Assembly: GCA_017439545.1 (NCBI GenBank)
Contig: JAFSIW010000051.1
Location: 1 to 64,000 of the forward strand
Length of the DNA: 64,000 bases
Direction of reading: 5' to 3'
DNA from: Clostridia bacterium
Lineage (GTDB): Bacteria; Bacillota; Clostridia; Oscillospirales; Acutalibacteraceae
Shown: positions 52,968 to 61,226 of the stretch, in pieces
Layout of the letters: the number at the start of each line of letters is the position of its first letter
Position numbering within the stretch: the first letter of the stretch is position 1
Translations under genes and position numbers: made by a program
Notes under the pieces: model-generated
What the model was told of the DNA's origin: nothing
The model's database searches: none
Seen by the model: the letters and a program-made list of their open reading frames with translations, nothing else

Positions 52968-54194
52968 TTATTCCTTCCATTTAAAATCGGGGTGTTCATA
53001 AGCGATTTTGCCGTCGCACACCGTCAGCAAGCATTTGCCCTGTACCTTCCATCCTGCAAAAGGCGTGCTTCTGCCTTTGGACAAAAAGGCTTCGGGATTA
53101 ACCGTATATTCTCTGTTCAAATCATATACACAGAAATCTTTTTCAGCGTTAAGCGGCAAACCAAACCGTTTGCGGGGAGCGTACACCATCAGGTCAAGAA
53201 GCTTGTCCAAGGTGATAACTCCCGTTTTCACCAAGTAGGTATACAAAACAGGAAATGCGGTTTCAATCCCTACCACGCCCATCATACTGTCTTTGAGTCC
53301 TTTGGCCTTTTCTTCGGCACTATGGGGCGCATGGTCGGTGGCGATCATATCAATGGTCCCGTCCTGAATCCCCTCAATCAATGCCAAACGATCGGCTTCA
53401 CTACGCAAAGGCGGATTCATTTTAAAACGGGCATCTTCTTCAAGATCTCGATCACTCATTACAAGGTAATGAGGAGCGGTCTCACAGGTGATATTCACTC
53501 CCGCCGCTTTTGCTTTGCGGATCAGTTCTACACTCTCTTTGGTAGAAACGTGGCACACGTGATAAGCACAACCGCTTTGTTTAATCAGTTCAATATCCCG
53601 TGCGATGGGACCCCACTCGCTTTCGCTCACAATACCTTTATGTCCGTGTTTAGCAGCATACTCACCTGCATGGATATAACCACCATTGAGCAGACTGTTA
53701 TCTTCACAATGGGCGGCAATGACTTTGCCAAGAGCGGCAGACTGTTTCATGGCATTGAGCATCATTTCCTCGCACTGCACACCGCGTCCGTCATCGGAAA
53801 AAGCAACAGCATTTTGTGCCATTCCGTTTAAATCGGCAAGGGTCTCCCCTTTTTCTTCTACCGTAATGGCTCCGTATGGGTGCACCCGAATGACAGCATC
53901 CTTACGAATGATATCCAGTTGTTTTTGCAAATGCTCCACACTGTCAGGCACAGGTTTCAGATTCGGCATAGAGCAAACATCAGTATAGCCCCCGGCGGCA
54001 CAAGCGGCCGTTCCCGTGGCAATGGTTTCTTTATAAGAAAAACCCGGTTCTCGCAAATGTACGTGTACATCTGCAAAACCGGGAAAAACAACATATTCAA
54101 AAGAATTATCGGCAACAACGCCATCAATAAGACGGCAAGTAATCAATCCATCTTCGGTTTTATGAAGCATAGCATTTTTCAATCGGAGTTGCAT
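52968..54194 (-). CDS. pyrC: Dihydroorotase
   Basis: Cyclises carbamoylaspartate. 408 residues from ATG 54194, the type I class (PyrC of Gram-positives). Metal site 'FADVHVHLREPGFSYKETI' (about 37-55), 'AHCEDNSLLNGGYIH' (about 162), 'VCHVSTKESVELIRKAK' (about 210), 'TCETAPHYLVMSD' (about 232) and 'DMIATDHAPHSAEEKAKG' (about 283-300). First gene of the pyr operon, after a 50-base leader. Start chosen because GAAAGGAATTATC precedes it; the longer upstream frame covers the promoter. Confidence 0.95.
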   Translation of the reverse strand: MQLRLKNAMLHKTEDGLITCRLIDGVVADNSFEYVVFPGFADVHVHLREPGFSYKETIATGTAACAAGGYTDVCSMPNLKPVPDSVEHLQKQLDIIRKDAVIRVHPYGAITVEEKGETLADLNGMAQNAVAFSDDGRGVQCEEMMLNAMKQSAALGKVIAAHCEDNSLLNGGYIHAGEYAAKHGHKGIVSESEWGPIARDIELIKQSGCAYHVCHVSTKESVELIRKAKAAGVNITCETAPHYLVMSDRDLEEDARFKMNPPLRSEADRLALIEGIQDGTIDMIATDHAPHSAEEKAKGLKDSMMGVVGIETAFPVLYTYLVKTGVITLDKLLDLMVYAPRKRFGLPLNAEKDFCVYDLNREYTVNPEAFLSKGRSTPFAGWKVQGKCLLTVCDGKIAYEHPDFKWKE

Positions 54195-54243
54195 GATAAT
54201 TCCTTTCTTTTCAACAAACATTCTCAAATTGTTACCAGGAAAA

Positions 54244-54272
54244 ATTGTATCACACCCATCTTTTAATGTCAA
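54244..54272 (-). promoter_or_regulatory. Sigma-A promoter of the pyrimidine operon
   Basis: Minus strand perfect TTGACA (54267-54272), 17-base spacer, TACAAT (54244-54249). The leader is about 45 bases, too short for a PyrR attenuator; control must act at initiation or by start-site choice. Confidence 0.8.
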
Positions 54273-54305
54273 CCCTTAAACCGAAAAACCGACAAAATTA
54301 TTCTC

Positions 54306-54965
54306 TTATAATAATTGCTGTTCGTTAATGATCAGTTTAAACTCCAAACCCAGGGTTTCAGCCGCCTTGCGGCACAAAATCATCCGTTCCAAAAAGATCT
54401 CAAAATATTCCATTACCGTACTGTAATGCACGTCAACGTCAAGCTTCAGTTTCACCAGAGTATGGGATGTATTGATTTTTAACACAGAAGAACGAACTGA
54501 ATAATTCACCCGATCGTGAATATCAAAATCGGACAAATCACCGTTGCGGACTCTGCTACGTCTCACATCGGATTTATCCGCCAAAATCAAAGCCGCCGCA
54601 ATGGGATTAACAGGTACGCCAGTACCTTCATCATGATTGCCAATAGCAGTCACTACGGTAGCTAATTCATCCGCAGGCATACCCAGTCCGTCTAATATGC
54701 GGAATGCCATAACCGCCCCACTTTGGGAGTGTTCAATTCGGTTCACAAGGTTTCCGATATCGTGTAAATATGCTGCGATTTTTACCAATTCCACCTCTCG
54801 CGGTGAATAACCGAGGGTCTGCAAAATATAACCTGCAACCTCTGCTACACGGGTCACGTGAGCAAAACTATGTTCGGTATATCCCAGCGCAATCAATGAT
54901 TCGTCCGCACGGCGAATATACGTATTGACCGCATCATTCTTTTTCAGATCCTCAAAGCACAGCAT
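54306..54965 (-). CDS. HD domain-containing phosphohydrolase
   Basis: 219 residues from ATG 54965. HD-fold metal site: 'HSFAHVTRVAEVAGYIL' (first His, about 31-47), 'VKIAAYLHDIGN' (H-D pair, about 62-73), 'AIGNHDEGTGVPVNPIAAALILADKSDVRRSRVR' (about 107-140), the layout of small HD/HDc enzymes that hydrolyse nucleotides or cyclic nucleotides. The C-terminal 60 residues form a beta/alpha extension of unknown role. The substrate is not predictable. It lies next to the pyr operon on the same strand, but 111 bases and a full promoter separate them. Confidence 0.8.
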   Translation of the reverse strand: MLCFEDLKKNDAVNTYIRRADESLIALGYTEHSFAHVTRVAEVAGYILQTLGYSPREVELVKIAAYLHDIGNLVNRIEHSQSGAVMAFRILDGLGMPADELATVVTAIGNHDEGTGVPVNPIAAALILADKSDVRRSRVRNGDLSDFDIHDRVNYSVRSSVLKINTSHTLVKLKLDVDVHYSTVMEYFEIFLERMILCRKAAETLGLEFKLIINEQQLL

Positions 54966-55041
54966 ATTAACCACTCACCTTTCGTTAGTATTGTACCACA
55001 AGTGGAATCATTCATCAAGCAACAAATATTGAAATTTGCGC

Positions 55042-55091
55042 TTGACATTCTTTAAAAACGTGCTACAATACATTTGAACATTTGCTCAAAT
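55042..55091 (+). promoter_or_regulatory. Promoter and ArsR/SmtB-type operator of the metal efflux operon
   Basis: TTGACA (55042-55047), 16-base spacer, TACAAT (55064-55069), immediately followed by a dyad ATTTGAACA-TT-TGCTCAAAT (55072-55091). The dyad resembles the TGAACA/TGTTCA operators bound by CadC/SmtB repressors and sits over the transcription start, ideal for repression. Confidence 0.75.
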
Positions 55092-55107
55092 GAAAGGATG
55101 ATGAGTT

Positions 55108-55464
55108 GTGACCAAAGCAACACCGGTCTGCGATTATATGCACGCACATCAAGAAATCATTGACAAGGTAGAAACCGCCATGCCACAAGACGAGATATTA
55201 TACGATCTGGCAGAACTGTTTAAAGTATTCGGCGACACAACACGAATTCGTATTCTGTATGTATTATCGGAAGCTGAAATGTGTGTATGTGACATCGCAC
55301 AGCTGTTAAATATGACCACCTCGGCTATTTCCCATCAATTGCGAGTCTTAAAGCAAGCGGGACTTGTGAAATATCGCCGAGAAGGCAAAACAATTTTCTA
55401 TTCTCTGTCTGATGACCACGTGAAAACTATCATCAACCAAGGAATGGAACACGTAGAAGAATAG
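55108..55464 (+). CDS. ArsR/SmtB family metal-responsive repressor (CadC-like)
   Basis: 118-residue winged-helix repressor that leaves DNA upon metal binding. 'LAELFKVFGDTTRIRILYVLSEAEMCVCDIAQLLNMTTSAISHQLRVLKQAGLVKYRREGKTIFYSL' (about 32-97) is the family core. The 'EMCVCD' alpha-3 site matches the ELCVCD motif of Cd/Pb/Zn sensors, and 'CDYMHAH' at residues 8-14 supplies the extra N-terminal Cys seen in CadC. The C-terminal 'DDHVKTIINQGMEH' carries the alpha-5 His ligands typical of zinc sensing. GTG start behind aaaggatgatgagtt. First gene of the operon with the HMA protein and ATPase. Confidence 0.93.
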   Translation: MTKATPVCDYMHAHQEIIDKVETAMPQDEILYDLAELFKVFGDTTRIRILYVLSEAEMCVCDIAQLLNMTTSAISHQLRVLKQAGLVKYRREGKTIFYSLSDDHVKTIINQGMEHVEE

Positions 55465-55475
55465 GAGAAAATATT

Positions 55476-55700
55476 ATGACCAAACAATTTAAAATGATTG
55501 ATTTAGATTGCGCCAACTGTGCCGCCAAAATGGAAGACGGAATCCGCAAGATTGATGGAGTTAAAGCGGCAAGCATTAGTTTTATTATGCAAAAACTCAC
55601 CATTACCGCTCCTGACGATCAGATGGATATCATTTTAAAGCAAGCCGCCAAAGTATGCCGAAAAATCGAGCCGGACTGCAGAATTGAGCCAATCCAATGA
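55476..55700 (+). CDS. Stand-alone heavy-metal-associated (HMA) domain protein
   Basis: 74 residues, one ferredoxin-like HMA domain with metal-binding 'DLDCANCAAKMEDGIRKIDGV' (C-x-x-C at 13-16). In most Cd/Zn ATPases this domain is fused to the N-terminus; here it is a separate gene that overlaps the ATPase start by 4 bases (ATGA), so it acts as a soluble metallochaperone or a split subunit. Eleven bases follow the repressor gene. Confidence 0.92.
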   Translation: MTKQFKMIDLDCANCAAKMEDGIRKIDGVKAASISFIMQKLTITAPDDQMDIILKQAAKVCRKIEPDCRIEPIQ

Positions 55701-57532
55701 ACAGACGAGCAAAAAAAGACCTGATAAGAATCCTCATTTCTGCCATTTTGCTGATGCTTGCCATCTTATCACCCGTAAATGGATGGTTTCGATCAACTGC
55801 GTTTTTACTGCCATATTTGTTAGTAGGCTACGACATTCTTTGGAAAGCCGTACGCAACATACTGCACGGTCACGTTTTTGACGAAAACTTTTTAATGGTT
55901 ATTGCAACGGTGGGTGCATTTGCCATCGATGAATATCCCGAAGCGGTATTTGTTATGCTGTTTTATCAGGTCGGAGAATGGTTTCAGCGATTGGCGGTGG
56001 GCAAAAGTCGTCGGTCAATTGCATCGTTGATGGATATTCGTCCCGACTATGCCAATCTGCTTCGTGACGGCGCATTGTGTAAGGTCTCGCCGGAAGAGGT
56101 GGCTATCGGAGATTTGATCTGTGTCAATCCGGGTGAGAAAATCCCGTTGGATGGTGTCATTACAGATGGCTCGTCTTCCCTATCCACCTCCGCGCTTACC
56201 GGAGAATCTCTTCCTTGTGACGTTAGCATTGGGGACGAGGTAGCAAGCGGCAGTGTAAATATCAGCGGTGTGCTGACCGTACGCGTCAGCCGCCCCTTCA
56301 CCGAATCCACGGTAGTAAAAATTTTAGAGTTGGTGGAATCCGCTACCGAGAACAAAGCGAAATCCGAGCAATTTATTTCTAAATTCGCCCGATACTACAC
56401 CCCTGTTGTGGTTCTGAGTGCGGCTGTTTTGGCAATTGTACCGCCGTTATTTTTTAACGGTGATTGGGCCGAGTGGCTACATCGGGCTCTGATCTTTTTG
56501 GTGGTTTCCTGCCCTTGTGCCTTGGTCATCTCGGTTCCTCTGACCTTCTTCGGCGGAATCGGCGGCGCTTCTAAAAAGGGAATCCTTATTAAAGGCGCCA
56601 ACCACTTAGAAACTCTTGCCAAAGCCAATACCGTTGTATTCGATAAAACAGGAACGTTAACAAAGGGTGAATTCTCCATTGTCAGCATTGATTCCCCTGT
56701 GCTCCCTGCGCAAGAGCTTTTGTCTCTCGCAGCCGCGGTCGAGCAATTCTCCTCTCATCCCATTGCCAAGGCGATATGTAATTCTGCCGCCATCGTACCT
56801 GCAAGAGATAAGGTTACTCACGTAGAAGAGGTGGCCGGTCACGGAATCAAAGGCGCGGTGGATCATCAGGTCATCTGCGTTGGAAACCGCAAACTGATGC
56901 AAAGTTGCGGTTTTCAACCGCAAGAAGCCAATCGGTCCACAACACAAATACATCTGTGCGACGACCGTCAATATTTGGGCGTTATACATTTATCTGACAC
57001 CGTAAAAGAAGGAGTTAACGATACCGTAAGCACCCTGCGCGGGTTGGGCATATCTCAAATTGTTATGTTGACAGGAGATCGGCAAGAAATTGCTTCCCAA
57101 GTTGCCGAGGAGTTACAGTTAGACGCCTATCACGCCCAACTTCTCCCCGCTGACAAGGTAGCGTATATGACAGAACTCACCAAGTCAAAAAAAAGGAATA
57201 CCGTTGTTTTTGTAGGTGACGGGATGAACGATGCACCCGTTCTGGCACGGTCAGACGTTGGTATTGCCATGGGCGGAATCGGATCTGATGCTGCTATTGA
57301 AGCCGCTGACGTTGTGCTGATGGATGATGATCTCTGCAAAGTCCCCCAAGCCATCGGTCGATCTCGTCGCACTTTAAGGATCGTGCGACAAAACATAGCA
57401 TTTGCGCTGGGGGTTAAATTGTTGGTCATGATGTTAGCCGCCTTTGGTCACGCCTTTATGTGGCAAGCGGTATTTGCCGACGTAGGGGTTTCGGTCATTG
57501 CCATTTTTAATGCAATGCGGGCACTCAAATAA
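55697..57532 (+). CDS. cadA: P1B-type cation-transporting ATPase (Cd/Zn/Pb type)
   Basis: Exports soft divalent metals at ATP cost. 611 residues, short because the N-terminal HMA domain is a separate gene. Membrane helices at about 10-45 and 68-90; actuator 'LSTSALTGESLPCDV' (about 158); 'LVVSCPCALVISVPLTFFGG' (about 268-287) with the CPC metal site; phosphorylation 'VVFDKTGTLTKG' (about 313); 'HPIAKAI' (about 354); 'GHGIKGAV' (about 379); 'MLTGDRQEIA' (about 455); 'VAFVGDGMNDAPVL'-type hinge 'VFVGDGMNDAPVLARSDVGIAMG' (about 504). The CPC-x6-P pattern and adjacent CadC-type repressor point to Zn/Cd/Pb and not copper; the symbol is by analogy. Confidence 0.92.
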   Translation: MNRRAKKDLIRILISAILLMLAILSPVNGWFRSTAFLLPYLLVGYDILWKAVRNILHGHVFDENFLMVIATVGAFAIDEYPEAVFVMLFYQVGEWFQRLAVGKSRRSIASLMDIRPDYANLLRDGALCKVSPEEVAIGDLICVNPGEKIPLDGVITDGSSSLSTSALTGESLPCDVSIGDEVASGSVNISGVLTVRVSRPFTESTVVKILELVESATENKAKSEQFISKFARYYTPVVVLSAAVLAIVPPLFFNGDWAEWLHRALIFLVVSCPCALVISVPLTFFGGIGGASKKGILIKGANHLETLAKANTVVFDKTGTLTKGEFSIVSIDSPVLPAQELLSLAAAVEQFSSHPIAKAICNSAAIVPARDKVTHVEEVAGHGIKGAVDHQVICVGNRKLMQSCGFQPQEANRSTTQIHLCDDRQYLGVIHLSDTVKEGVNDTVSTLRGLGISQIVMLTGDRQEIASQVAEELQLDAYHAQLLPADKVAYMTELTKSKKRNTVVFVGDGMNDAPVLARSDVGIAMGGIGSDAAIEAADVVLMDDDLCKVPQAIGRSRRTLRIVRQNIAFALGVKLLVMMLAAFGHAFMWQAVFADVGVSVIAIFNAMRALK

Positions 57533-57533
57533 A

Positions 57534-57563
57534 AAAACGGGAACGAAGCTTCGTTCCCGTTTT
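57534..57563. terminator. Bidirectional terminator between cadA and the chromate transporter genes
   Basis: Near-perfect 13-bp stem aaaacgggaacga / tcgttcccgtttt centred on gaagcttc, flanked by A-run and T-run; serves both convergent operons. Confidence 0.88.
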
Positions 57564-57567
57564 CAAT

Positions 57568-58170
57568 TTATCCCCAAACGCCAAGATAACCCAATCCGAT
57601 TCCCACTACCGCAGAAATGCAAATAATAATGATTGGATGAATTTTTTTAAATCCCATTACGGCAGATGCCGCACACAGCACAGCAGAGCACCAAAATGCC
57701 GCGGTCTTAAGAGGAGCCAAGCTAAAACCTTGAGCAAAGAACACCGATTGCCCGATCGTCAGCACCGCCGCACCGATCAAACCAACCGTGACAGGACGCA
57801 AACCTGTCATACATCCTTTGACTACACGGCTGTTTTTAAAGGCAAGATAGCATTTGGCAATGATCAGAATAATGATCAACGAAGGAAGCACTACGCCGAA
57901 GGTTGCGCACAATGAACCTAAAAAAGAGCCGAGCCAATCAGGCACTGCTGTAAACTGACCGCCCATTTCCGATCCGATATAGGTTGCAATGTTCACCGCA
58001 AAGGGACCTGGGGTGCTCTCGCTCACCGCCACAAAATTGACCAGTTGCTCAGTGGTCATCCATCCGTGGGCGGCAACTTCCTTTTCAATCAACGGAAGCA
58101 TCGCATAGCCGCCACCGAAAGTAAAAGCGCCAATCTTAAAGAAGCTCAAAAACAAATCCAAAAATATCAT
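57568..58170 (-). CDS. Chromate transporter family protein, short chain (second half)
   Basis: 200 residues with about six hydrophobic segments. 'SFFKIGAFTFGGGYAMLPLIEKEVAAHGWMT' (about 9-40) and 'AVSESTPGPFAVNIATYIGSEMGG' (about 48-72) are the CHR signatures. Known long ChrA proteins carry two such domains; in the short-chain type, paired genes encode one each and both are required. It overlaps its partner by 4 bases. Many anaerobes have such pairs without chromate exposure, so the real substrate may be another oxyanion. Confidence 0.9.
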   Translation of the reverse strand: MIFLDLFLSFFKIGAFTFGGGYAMLPLIEKEVAAHGWMTTEQLVNFVAVSESTPGPFAVNIATYIGSEMGGQFTAVPDWLGSFLGSLCATFGVVLPSLIIILIIAKCYLAFKNSRVVKGCMTGLRPVTVGLIGAAVLTIGQSVFFAQGFSLAPLKTAAFWCSAVLCAASAVMGFKKIHPIIIICISAVVGIGLGYLGVWG

Positions 58171-58736
58171 GCCTTTTCCTCCTTTCGTAGCGAAAGAAGG
58201 TACGTAATCAATCCGATTACGCCGGCACCGATAATAATAAATATCACGTTAATATTGGTAAATACAGATAAAACAAAGGCAGCGGCAGCAATCAAATAAG
58301 AGATCGCGCCCTTAGGACATTGTTTATACATGGAAACAAATGCTTTTAAAATCAACGCCAGAACTCCGGCACGAATTCCTGCAAAGGCGTATCGCACTAC
58401 CGCAAACTCCATAAATTGCCGAAGAAAAAACGAAATAAGCAGAATAATAACAAAAGATGGCAAAACCACCCCGAAGGTAGCCGCCAAAGAGCCAATCACC
58501 CCTGCCGCCTGATACCCGATGAAGGTGGCCGAGTTAATGGCAATCGGGCCGGGAGTGGATTCGGCAATGGCTACGATATCTAAAATATCCGATTCGTCAA
58601 TCATATGGTGGGTTTCTACCGTCTCATGTTGAATCAGCGGAATCATAGCATAACCGCCGCCAAAGGTAAAGGCGCCGATTTTAAAGAAAATAACAAACAG
58701 ACGCCAGGCGACTGTTAAACGTTCTTTCAGTTTCAT
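58167..58736 (-). CDS. Chromate transporter family protein, short chain (first half)
   Basis: 189 residues from ATG 58736 (GAAAGGAACTGTT upstream). 'FFKIGAFTFGGGYAMIPLIQHETVETHHMIDE' (about 17-48) and 'AIAESTPGPIAINSATFIGYQAAG' (about 55-78) mirror the partner gene. About six hydrophobic segments, the last followed by a short basic tail 'SLRKEEKA'. Translationally coupled (ATGA) to the downstream gene; together they form a split two-domain transporter of likely antiparallel topology. Confidence 0.9.
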   Translation of the reverse strand: MKLKERLTVAWRLFVIFFKIGAFTFGGGYAMIPLIQHETVETHHMIDESDILDIVAIAESTPGPIAINSATFIGYQAAGVIGSLAATFGVVLPSFVIILLISFFLRQFMEFAVVRYAFAGIRAGVLALILKAFVSMYKQCPKGAISYLIAAAAFVLSVFTNINVIFIIIGAGVIGLITYLLSLRKEEKA

Positions 58737-58747
58737 AACAGTTCCTT

Positions 58748-59506
58748 TCAGCAATATGTCGTGGGAGACGATTGATATAACAAAGTAACAGGGCAAGATA
58801 GTTCTCTGTTCAGATAGTCGCACAAAGGACGCAACACAACCTGTTCGGTTTCAAAGTGGCCTGCGTCTACCAGCATAAAATCCGCTTCTGCCGCCATTAA
58901 AAATTGATGATGTTTTACTTCGGCAGTCACCAAGGCATCCGCTTTTGCAAGCATCGCAGGCTCTAAAAAGTCAGCGCCTGCACCGCCGCATACCACGACC
59001 TTGTGAATCATACGACTTGCCGACACGTATTTTGCCCGCGTGTTCAATTGTTCACCCACCAATTTAGCAAAAGCGTCCGCAGTCATGGGGACTGACAACA
59101 TACCAACACGACCCATGGCGGGTGTAGACTCGTCGGGCAGACAGATCGGCTCTATATCACACAAACCCAACTGCTGAGCCAAACAATCGTTTACTCCGCC
59201 CCGGGCGGCATCCAAGTTGGTGTGTGCTGAAATCACGGCAATTGAATGTTGAATCGCCCGATACACCACACTCTCGGTAGGAATGGCCTTCAACCCCGAA
59301 AAGATAATAGGATGATGGCTGACGATGCAATCAACGCCTTGTTCGATCGCCTGATTGAGCACATCCAAAGTCACGTCAAGAGCCACACCGACCTTGGTCA
59401 CCTTTTGGCAGGCAGAGCCGATGAGAATGCCTGCGTTATCAAATCCCATTTGGGTGTGAAACGGTGCAAGCGTATTTAAAGTCTCGAACACTTGATTCAC
59501 GTTCAT
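58748..59506 (-). CDS. Nif3-like dinuclear metal center protein (YqfO family)
   Basis: 252 residues. 'APFHTQMGFDNAGILIGSACQKVTKVGVALDVTLDVLNQAIEQGVDCIVSHHPIIFSGLKAI' (about 14-75) with the H-H metal pair, 'AHTNLDAARGGVND' (about 94-107), and near the C-terminus 'ALVTAEVKHHQFLMAAEADFMLVDAGHFETEQVVL' with the remaining His/Glu ligands. It lacks the central PII-like insert of the 370-residue Bacillus YqfO. Possibly a GTP cyclohydrolase 1 type 2-like metal hydrolase; the function is not settled. It overlaps trmK by 4 bases, a conserved Firmicutes pairing. Confidence 0.93.
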   Translation of the reverse strand: MNVNQVFETLNTLAPFHTQMGFDNAGILIGSACQKVTKVGVALDVTLDVLNQAIEQGVDCIVSHHPIIFSGLKAIPTESVVYRAIQHSIAVISAHTNLDAARGGVNDCLAQQLGLCDIEPICLPDESTPAMGRVGMLSVPMTADAFAKLVGEQLNTRAKYVSASRMIHKVVVCGGAGADFLEPAMLAKADALVTAEVKHHQFLMAAEADFMLVDAGHFETEQVVLRPLCDYLNRELSCPVTLLYQSSPTTYC

Positions 59507-60192
59507 TGTATCCCTCCGTTCAAAACTTGCGAAAGATCGTTATATAATGCGGTCAATCGGACGGATTCGGTTTCGTTTCCCGCCGCCGACAGACCTTTAC
59601 TTTGTTTCAATAAACTTGCTTGTTCTTTTTGGATAAAACGGCGTTCTGCTTCACCAAGGGGTTCGTTCAGTTTCCCCACCATTGCTTGCAAAGGAGTAGG
59701 TTCCCATACCACTCCGCTATACACCGCTTTCATTACCGTATAATTATGCTTCTTATCAAATGTTGCCCGCTCGGTTAGCAGCTCGAAACCATTTTTTGCC
59801 AAAAAGAAGCGCAACAGCGGAGCGTCGGTCATGGGTTGTAATACCAGACTTTTTTCGGGGTCTCTTAACCACGGGGCACGTTCAATCAGTTGGGTAATGA
59901 GAATGCCGCCCATTCCCGCCATTGTAATACAATCCGCTTCGTGGGGCAATATTTTATCCAAACCGTCCGACAGTCGCAACTGAATTTGTTCTTGCAAGCC
60001 CGCCGCCTCAACCGCTTCTTTCGCATGGGCAAGAGGGCCTGCACGCAAGTCGGACGCAATCGCAGAGGGAATCAAACCTTGTTTTACCAACGCAACCGGA
60101 AGATAAGCATGGTCGGTGCCGATATCCGCCAACACACGATCACGGTCTACCAAATCTGCAACCAGCTGCAGTCGATTATCCAACTTTTTCAC
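59503..60192 (-). CDS. trmK: tRNA (adenine22-N1)-methyltransferase
   Basis: SAM-dependent methylation of A22 in tRNA. 229 residues, the TrmK (YqfN) length. 'RLQLVADLVDRDRVLADIGTDHAYLPVALV' (about 8-37) with SAM-binding 'ADIGTDHA', 'ASDLRAGPLAHAKEAVEAAG' (about 45), 'LSDGLDKI' (about 73), 'DCITMAGMGGILITQLIE' (about 87-104) and 'LVLQPMTDAPLLRFFLAKNGFELLTE' (about 116) are family landmarks. Co-transcribed with the Nif3-like gene and probably with the GNAT gene upstream (3 bases apart). Confidence 0.94.
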   Translation of the reverse strand: MKKLDNRLQLVADLVDRDRVLADIGTDHAYLPVALVKQGLIPSAIASDLRAGPLAHAKEAVEAAGLQEQIQLRLSDGLDKILPHEADCITMAGMGGILITQLIERAPWLRDPEKSLVLQPMTDAPLLRFFLAKNGFELLTERATFDKKHNYTVMKAVYSGVVWEPTPLQAMVGKLNEPLGEAERRFIQKEQASLLKQSKGLSAAGNETESVRLTALYNDLSQVLNGGIQ

Positions 60193-60195
60193 GGT

Positions 60196-60687
60196 CTACT
60201 CCCCTTCTGATAAATGTTTTTCCATCAGATTGCCTTCATAAGCACCATCCACACAAGTACCTGCGTGAACATAACCTAAATTTTCGTAATAACGGTTTAA
60301 CGCAAGATTCACCGTTTGGCAATCCAATCGCAAGACGTTGCCTCCCATTTGCAGGGTTTCTTGCTCGGCAAAAGAAAGCATGGTCACACCAAGCCCCCGA
60401 TAATCAGGATGGGTTGCCAAATGATGCACGTACAAAGCTTTCGCAGGAGTGGGCCAGCGAGGATCATCTCGTAAAAGCGCCATCACCCCAACCGTTTGAC
60501 CGTAATCCACCGCAACGTATAAATCATCCTGTTCAACCCGAAACTCAAAATAAGAATGGGGATACACTCCTAGGTAATCCGTTTTATTCCATTGGTACAA
60601 CCCCATATCGTCCATCCATTGAATTCGAAGTTTAAGTAAATCAAGAATATCGGGAATATCTTTTACGGTAGCTTTTCGAATGACCAT
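60196..60687 (-). CDS. GNAT family N-acetyltransferase
   Basis: 163 residues from ATG 60687 (AAGGAGCAGCCT upstream). 'MVIRKATVKDIPDILDLLKLRI' at the start, 'ALYVHHLATHPDYRGLGVTMLSFAEQETLQMGGNVLRLDCQTVNLALNRYYENLGYVHAGTC' (about 88-150) includes the acetyl-CoA R/Q-x-x-G-x-G/A loop as 'YRGLGV'. The acceptor substrate is unknown. First gene of the GNAT-trmK-nif3 transcript. Confidence 0.88.
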   Translation of the reverse strand: MVIRKATVKDIPDILDLLKLRIQWMDDMGLYQWNKTDYLGVYPHSYFEFRVEQDDLYVAVDYGQTVGVMALLRDDPRWPTPAKALYVHHLATHPDYRGLGVTMLSFAEQETLQMGGNVLRLDCQTVNLALNRYYENLGYVHAGTCVDGAYEGNLMEKHLSEGE

Positions 60688-60790
60688 AGGCTGCTCCTTA
60701 AAATAATGCTTGCAATTTTGTACACCATGTATTATCATAATAGCAACACACAAAAAAAGCAAGTGTTTTTCGCACTTGGGGGAGGTCAAT

Positions 60791-61111
60791 ATGAAATACG
60801 ATAAATACGGTGACCCCATTGTTGAGGTCTCCGACAAGTTAGAGGGCAAACGCAAAACTGCCACCCTTGTTATGATTGCATTACAAGCAGTCCTGATTCT
60901 TGCCAACATTGTGGCAATGCTGATTCCCGGCGGCGTATATATGGTGTTTTTGACTGCATCCCTGTATATTTTCTTTTTTATTGCCTATCTAAAGGGTTGC
61001 ACCGCTATTAAAGAGACTGGCAAGTTGCCTACTTATTGCAAGGTTGCCACCGTAATCAGCCCCATTCTTTATGTACTGACCGCCGTTTTAGCAGTATTCA
61101 GCGGATTTTAA
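60791..61111 (+). CDS. Small membrane protein of unknown function
   Basis: 106 residues. 'MKYDKYGDPIVEVSDKLEGKRK' cytosolic start, then three hydrophobic segments (about 25-43, 47-66 and 86-104) with a short polar loop 'KGCTAIKETGKLPTYCKV'. I do not recognise the family. GGGGAGGTCAAT precedes the ATG, and the gene stands alone on the plus strand between a divergent GNAT gene and pnuC. A real gene is likely because of the ribosome site and membrane pattern, but no function is proposed. Confidence 0.7.
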   Translation: MKYDKYGDPIVEVSDKLEGKRKTATLVMIALQAVLILANIVAMLIPGGVYMVFLTASLYIFFFIAYLKGCTAIKETGKLPTYCKVATVISPILYVLTAVLAVFSGF

Positions 61112-61146
61112 TTCAATTAATTAATATTACTGCCACCGGGTAGAAT

Positions 61147-61213
61147 AATGCAACATAAGCATTCGTTTACACATCGTTAGGTCTTTGAAGATGTGTGCAC
61201 GAATGCTTTTTTT
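61147..61213 (+). promoter_or_regulatory. Putative transcription attenuator upstream of pnuC
   Basis: A strong terminator stem (AGCATTCGT 61158-61166 with ACGAATGCT 61199-61207, plus ACACATC/GATGTGT 61069-offset inner pairs at 61169-61175 and 61190-61196) is followed by seven T residues (61207-61213) and the pnuC ribosome site aaggag. Its 5' arm GCATT (61159-61163) can instead pair with AATGC at 61147-61151, an antiterminator-like alternative. The upstream 61112-61146 could hold an aptamer; no known class recognised. Confidence 0.5.
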
Positions 61214-61226
61214 AAGGAGTAAATTC

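Noticed and set aside
57568..58736. Frameshifted single ChrA gene
   Set aside because: Each half has its own complete CHR motif set and ribosome site, and they overlap by ATGA, the known short-chain paired arrangement.
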